Translations under genes and position numbers: made by a program
In this document: positions 60,290 to 64,000 of the stretch, piece after piece
How positions within the stretch are numbered: the first letter of the stretch is position 1
Layout of the letters: every line of letters begins with the position of its first letter
The notes under the pieces: model-generated
Told to the model about the DNA's origin: nothing
Databases searched by the model: none
What the model saw: only the letters and a program-made list of their open reading frames with translations
Origin: Hymenobacter cheonanensis
GTDB lineage: Bacteria; Bacteroidota; Bacteroidia; Cytophagales; Hymenobacteraceae
Assembly (NCBI RefSeq): GCF_030581075.1
Contig: NZ_JAUQSW010000009.1
Location: forward strand, 1-64,000
DNA: 64,000 bases
Reading direction: 5' to 3'

Positions 60290-61312
60290 ATGGCCCTCGA
60301 CCTCAACGGCAAGTCTTTGCTCATCACCGGTGGCACCGGCTCGTTTGGCAAGCAGTTTGTGCGCACTGTGTTTAAGCTGTACCCTGGGGTGCGGCGGCTC
60401 ATCGTTTTCTCGCGCGATGAGCTGAAGCAGTACGAGATGAGCCAGGAGTTTCCGCACAGCCAGTACCCGGCCATTCGGTTTTTTATTGGCGATGTGCGCG
60501 ATGCCCAGCGCCTGCACCGGGCCTGCGAAGGCGTGGACATCATCATCCACGCGGCCGCGCTCAAGCAGGTGCCCGCCGCCGAGTACAACCCGATGGAGTG
60601 CATCAAAACCAACATTTTCGGGGCTGAAAACGTGATAAATGCCGCCCTCGACTGCGGTGTGAAGGATGTGGTAGCCCTGAGCACCGACAAGGCAGCGGCG
60701 CCCATCAACCTCTACGGCGCCACCAAGCTGTGCTCGGACAAGCTGTTTGTAGCCGCTAATAACATGAAGGGCGCCAGAGACTTGCGCCTCTCGGTGGTGC
60801 GCTACGGCAACGTAATCGGCTCGCGCGGGTCGGTGGTGCCGTTCTTCTTGCAGCAGCGGCACACGGGCGTGCTGCCCATCACCCACCCCGACATGACGCG
60901 CTTCAACATCTCGCTCGAAGAGGGCGTGGACTTGGTGCTCTACGCGCTGGAGCACTCCTGGGGCGGCGAGATTTTCGTACCCAAAATTCCGTCGTACAAA
61001 ATCACGGAAGTGGCCCGCGCCATTGGCCCCGACTGCCAGCAGAAAATTGTGGGCATCCGGCCGGGCGAGAAGCTGCACGAGGAAATGATAACCCAGACCG
61101 ACGCGCTGAGTACCGTAGAGCTTGACCGCTACTACGTTATTCTGCCCACTACCTCAGCCGGTTGGAAAGAGGAAGATTTCATCAAGCACTTCCACGGCAA
61201 GCGGGTAGCGCCGGATTTTCACTACGACTCGGCCAACAACAGCGAGTGGCTCAGCGCCGAGCAGATTCGCGAGGAAATCCGTCTGCACGTCGATGCCGGG
61301 TTTGAAGCCTAG
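60290..61312 (+). CDS. pseB: UDP-N-acetylglucosamine 4,6-dehydratase (inverting), PseB
   Basis: The 340-residue product is an extended SDR dehydratase: GGTGSFGKQFV (residues 14-23) binds NADP, IIHAAALKQVPAAEYNPMECIKTNIFGAENVINAAL and VVALSTDKAAAPINLYGATKLCSDK carry the catalytic Thr-Asp-Lys and Tyr-x3-Lys set of inverting dehydratases. VRYGNVIGSRGSVVPFFL is typical of PseB. It catalyses the first step toward pseudaminic acid. It is followed by pseC after 49 bases. Confidence 0.93.
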   Translation: MALDLNGKSLLITGGTGSFGKQFVRTVFKLYPGVRRLIVFSRDELKQYEMSQEFPHSQYPAIRFFIGDVRDAQRLHRACEGVDIIIHAAALKQVPAAEYNPMECIKTNIFGAENVINAALDCGVKDVVALSTDKAAAPINLYGATKLCSDKLFVAANNMKGARDLRLSVVRYGNVIGSRGSVVPFFLQQRHTGVLPITHPDMTRFNISLEEGVDLVLYALEHSWGGEIFVPKIPSYKITEVARAIGPDCQQKIVGIRPGEKLHEEMITQTDALSTVELDRYYVILPTTSAGWKEEDFIKHFHGKRVAPDFHYDSANNSEWLSAEQIREEIRLHVDAGFEA

Positions 61313-61361
61313 CCCTTAGCTATCAGATTTTTAGCTCTACTCACTTAGTTTATCAGCTAGC

Positions 61362-62543
61362 TTGGAAACGTGCCCCTCCCACCCGCTGCCCTACGGCCGC
61401 CAGCACATCACCGACGACGACGTGGCGGCGGTGGTAGCCACGCTGCGCTCCGATTTTCTGACGCAGGGGCCGCGCGTGGCCGAGTTTGAAACGCAGTTTG
61501 CGGCCTACGTGGGCGCCCGCTACGCCGTGGCCGTAAGCAACGGCACGGCCGCGCTGCACCTGTGCGCGCTGGCGCTAGGGGTGCAGCCGGGCCAGCGCGT
61601 CATCACCACGCCCATCACCTTCGCGGCCTCGGCCAACTGCGTGCGCTACTGCGGCGGCGAGGTGCACTTCGCCGATATCGACCCAGCCACGGGACTACTT
61701 GATTTACAGAAAGTTCGCCAGCTGCTCGAAGCGCATCCGCGGGGGTATTTCGCAGGGCTCATTCCGGTCGATTTTGCCGGGCTAGCCGTGAATATGGAGG
61801 CGGCCCGGACGCTGGCCGACGAGTTTGGCCTCTGGCTAATCGAGGATGCCTGCCACGCGCCGGGCGGCTTTTTTGTGGATAGCCAGGGCGAGAAGCGCTA
61901 CTGCGGTAGTGGGCAGCTGGCCGAGCTGGCCATTTTCAGCTTCCACCCCGTCAAGCACATTGCTACCGGCGAGGGCGGCATGGTCACCACCAACGACGAG
62001 GCGCTCTACCACCGCCTGCGCCGGCTGCGCAGCCACGGCATCGAGCGCGAAGGCCCCGGCCTGCTGCGCCAGGACGAGGGCGGCTGGTACATGGAAATGC
62101 AGGAACTGGGCTACAACTACCGCATTTCCGACATCCTGTGCGCGCTGGGCATCAGCCAGTTGGCCCGGGCCGATGCGGGCCTGGCCCGCCGCCGCCAGCT
62201 GGCCGCCCAGTACGACGCGGCCTTTGCCGCCGCGCCGGAGGTGACGGTGCTAGCCCCCGGGCAGCCGGGCCACGCCTACCATTTATACGTGGTGCAGGTC
62301 GAGAACCGGCGGGGATTGTACGAGTTTTTGCGCACCAAAAATATTCTCGCGCAGGTGCACTACGTGCCCGTGCACCGCATGCCCTACTACGAGAACCTGG
62401 GCTGGCGGGCCGGCGACTTCCCGGCCGCTGAGGCCTACTACGCCCGCTGCCTCAGCCTGCCGCTCTACCCCACCCTCACCGATGCCGAGCAGGCCTACGT
62501 TATGGAGAGCGTGCGCGAATTTCTGGCCCAACACCCCGCCTAA
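61362..62543 (+). CDS. pseC: UDP-4-amino-4,6-dideoxy-N-acetyl-altrosamine transaminase, PseC
   Basis: The 393-residue product is a DegT/DnrJ-type PLP aminotransferase. It starts with TTG at 61362 (METCPSHPLPYGRQHITDDDVAAVVATLRSDFLTQGPRVAEFE). The PLP lysine is Lys198 in FSFHPVKHIATGEGGMVTT, preceded by VIPVDFAGLAVNMEAARTLADEFGLWLIEDACHAPG. A C-terminal YNYRISDILCALGISQL is typical. It transfers an amino group to the 4-keto sugar from PseB. The next gene starts 2 bases after its stop. Confidence 0.93.
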   Translation: METCPSHPLPYGRQHITDDDVAAVVATLRSDFLTQGPRVAEFETQFAAYVGARYAVAVSNGTAALHLCALALGVQPGQRVITTPITFAASANCVRYCGGEVHFADIDPATGLLDLQKVRQLLEAHPRGYFAGLIPVDFAGLAVNMEAARTLADEFGLWLIEDACHAPGGFFVDSQGEKRYCGSGQLAELAIFSFHPVKHIATGEGGMVTTNDEALYHRLRRLRSHGIEREGPGLLRQDEGGWYMEMQELGYNYRISDILCALGISQLARADAGLARRRQLAAQYDAAFAAAPEVTVLAPGQPGHAYHLYVVQVENRRGLYEFLRTKNILAQVHYVPVHRMPYYENLGWRAGDFPAAEAYYARCLSLPLYPTLTDAEQAYVMESVREFLAQHPA

Positions 62544-62545
62544 GC

Positions 62546-63445
62546 GTGGCTACGGACGCCGCTCCTCCCCTAGCCCTCACGCAGCGCCTGGCCCTGGGCA
62601 CCGCGCAGTTTGGGCTGGCCTATGGCCTGAATAACCAGACCGGCCAGCCTACTGCCTCGGCCGTGGCTGACGTGCTAGCCGCCGCCCAAGCGGCCGGCCT
62701 CACGGTGCTCGACACCGCCGCTGCCTACGGCAACAGCGAGGCGCGGCTAGGCGAGCTGGCGGGCGATAACCCGGCTTTTGAGCTGATAACCAAGCTGCCC
62801 GCCGGGCCGCCGGACCAGGTGGCGCAGCACCTGGCCGAGTCGCTAGCCCGGCTGCGGCGCACGCAACTCTACGGCGTGCTATTTCACGCCTTCGGGCCGC
62901 TGCAAGCCCAGCCAACGGCGTGGCAGGCGCTGCAAGCGGCGCGGGCGGCCGGGCAGGTGGCGCGCATCGGCGTGTCGCTCTACCACCCGCACGAGGCCGA
63001 GTGGCTGCTAACCCGGGGCTGGGAGGTGGACCTCGTGCAGGTGCCCTATAATGTGCTCGACCAGCGCTTTGCGGCAATGCTGCCCCGGCTGGCCGCGCGC
63101 GGCGTGGAAGTGCACGTGCGGTCGGCCTTTTTGCAGGGCCTGCTGCTGCGCGAGCCCAACACGCTGCCCGCTTTTTTTCAGCCGCTAGCTCCCAAAATCA
63201 AGCGCTTGCGCGCCCTGGTGGCCGAGGCGGGCGTGCCGCTGCCGGCCGCGCTGCTGCTGTTTGCGGCCTATGCGCCAGGCGTGGCGAGGGCAGTTATCGG
63301 CGTCGACTCGGTGACCAACCTGCACGAGAACCTGGCCGCCGCGGCCCACCTAGCCGCGGCCGAGCGCCTGCGCCCGGCCCTGGCCGCCCTGGCCGAACTT
63401 ACCGACACCTTTATCCTTCCCTACGCATGGCCGCCGCGCCCCTGA
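62546..63445 (+). CDS. Aldo/keto reductase in the nonulosonate cluster
   Basis: The 299-residue product starts with GTG 2 bases after pseC. It contains the aldo/keto reductase marks LALGTAQFGLAYGLNNQTG, TVLDTAAAYGNSEARLG with catalytic Asp and Tyr, ELITKLPAG with Lys, VLFHAF with the His position, and a C-terminal AVIGVDSVTNLHENL cofactor loop. Genes of this kind sit in pseudaminic and legionaminic acid clusters but their step is not settled. It overlaps the next gene by 19 bases, so translation is coupled. Confidence 0.85.
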   Translation: MATDAAPPLALTQRLALGTAQFGLAYGLNNQTGQPTASAVADVLAAAQAAGLTVLDTAAAYGNSEARLGELAGDNPAFELITKLPAGPPDQVAQHLAESLARLRRTQLYGVLFHAFGPLQAQPTAWQALQAARAAGQVARIGVSLYHPHEAEWLLTRGWEVDLVQVPYNVLDQRFAAMLPRLAARGVEVHVRSAFLQGLLLREPNTLPAFFQPLAPKIKRLRALVAEAGVPLPAALLLFAAYAPGVARAVIGVDSVTNLHENLAAAAHLAAAERLRPALAALAELTDTFILPYAWPPRP

Positions 63446-64000
63446 CTGCCGATTTTTATCGCACTATGTTCGACCTCACCGGCCAGACGGTGCTGCTCAC
63501 CGGGGGCTACGGGCACCTGGGCCAGGCCATTGCGGCGGGCCTGCTGGCCCAGGGCGCACGGGTGGTGGTGCTGGGCCGCCGTCAGCAAGCCTTTACGGCG
63601 GCCTTTGGCGAGGGGCACGAGCGCCTGCATTTTGTCTTTTGCGATGTGGCCGAGGTGGCGTCGGTGCAGGCTGCTTTTCGCCAGAGCTTCGACCAGTACG
63701 GGGCGCCTAGCGTACTCATCAACAATGCCTTTTACAGCCGGGGCCAGCAGCCCGACGGCCTGCCCGACGCCGATTTTGCCCTCGGCCTCGATGGCTCGGT
63801 GGGCACGGCCTACCGCTGCCTGCGCGAGGTGCTGCCCTACCTACGGGTGGCGGGCGGCGGCAAAATCATCAACGTGGCCTCGATGTACGGGGTGGTGGCG
63901 CCCGACTTTGGGGCTTACGCCGACGCGCCGCAGTTTCTGAACCCACCGCACTACGGCGCAGGCAAAGCGGCCATGATTCAGCTAACCAAGTACTTCGCTT
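63427..64000 (+). CDS. Short-chain dehydrogenase/reductase (cut by the window edge)
   Basis: The frame starts at ATG 63427, within the preceding reductase gene, and stays open to the window end (191 codons). An alternative ATG at 63466 starts directly at the SDR domain. The NAD(P) motif TVLLTGGYGHLGQAIAAGLLAQGARVVVLG, the NNA segment LINNAFYSRG, and the catalytic Ser-Tyr-Lys region VASMYGVV...HYGAGKAAMIQLTKYF are present. The C-terminal part lies outside. It is probably a modifying reductase of the same sugar pathway. Confidence 0.88.
   Translation, partial: MAAAPLTADFYRTMFDLTGQTVLLTGGYGHLGQAIAAGLLAQGARVVVLGRRQQAFTAAFGEGHERLHFVFCDVAEVASVQAAFRQSFDQYGAPSVLINNAFYSRGQQPDGLPDADFALGLDGSVGTAYRCLREVLPYLRVAGGGKIINVASMYGVVAPDFGAYADAPQFLNPPHYGAGKAAMIQLTKYFA

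Overview
The window is about 64 kb of GC-rich, densely coded bacterial DNA. It most likely comes from a Hymenobacter-like member of the Bacteroidota (Cytophagales). This placement rests on the GC-rich codon use of nearly all genes, Bacteroidota-type promoter boxes (TTG, 20 bases, TACCTTTG ahead of the yceD-like gene), many exported zinc peptidases, a RskA-like anti-sigma/ECF sigma pair, short AT-rich intergenic repeats, and a core order of yceD-rpmF-plsX-fabH-efp-accB-accC. No rRNA, tRNA or CRISPR array was seen.

Layout: 1-1710 is the N-terminal part of an exported protein that runs off the left edge. 1.9-7.6 kb is an accessory, partly decayed block. It holds an intact DUF2461 gene, a hairpin element, a gutted AraC regulator, an aldo/keto reductase, a DUF3861 gene, a second reductase broken by an amber codon, the 3' end of an IS3-type transposase, and a 5'-truncated DUF2461 paralogue. 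7.6-14.1 kb carries a deoxynucleoside kinase, small conserved proteins, a CDGSH protein, a bacterial acyl-CoA-binding protein and an exported amidohydrolase. 14.2-21.9 kb codes mainly for exported enzymes: a cyclophilin lipoprotein, an S1/P1-phospholipase C-like protein and two tandem M13 peptidases. 22-31 kb has xseA-xseB, a stand-alone H-NOX protein, an ECF sigma/anti-sigma operon, an aldehyde dehydrogenase, YdcF, a thioredoxin-like protein and a DUF885 lipoprotein.

30.7-32.6 kb contains the best candidate for an undescribed system: an ABC/AAA-type ATPase whose stop overlaps the start of a PIN-domain nuclease gene by 4 bases. 33-46 kb continues with exported proteins, an aldo/keto reductase, a secreted NucA-type nuclease, an M28 peptidase, a HIT protein fused to a NucA-inhibitor (NuiA-like) domain, greA, a hydroxyacid dehydrogenase and rsmA. 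46-58 kb has M1 and M17 aminopeptidases, pdxA, the fatty-acid/ribosome cluster and ffh. From 58.9 kb to the right edge lies a surface-sugar locus (glycosyltransferase, pseB, pseC, reductases), probably for a pseudaminic-acid-type nonulosonate.

Together the many exported peptidases (two M13, M1, M28, DUF885, plus cytosolic M17) suggest peptide scavenging. Mobile-element traces are concentrated at 2.7-7.1 kb. Palindromic repeats at 14.1, 46.2, 48.0 and 49.6 kb sit between genes or against their ends.
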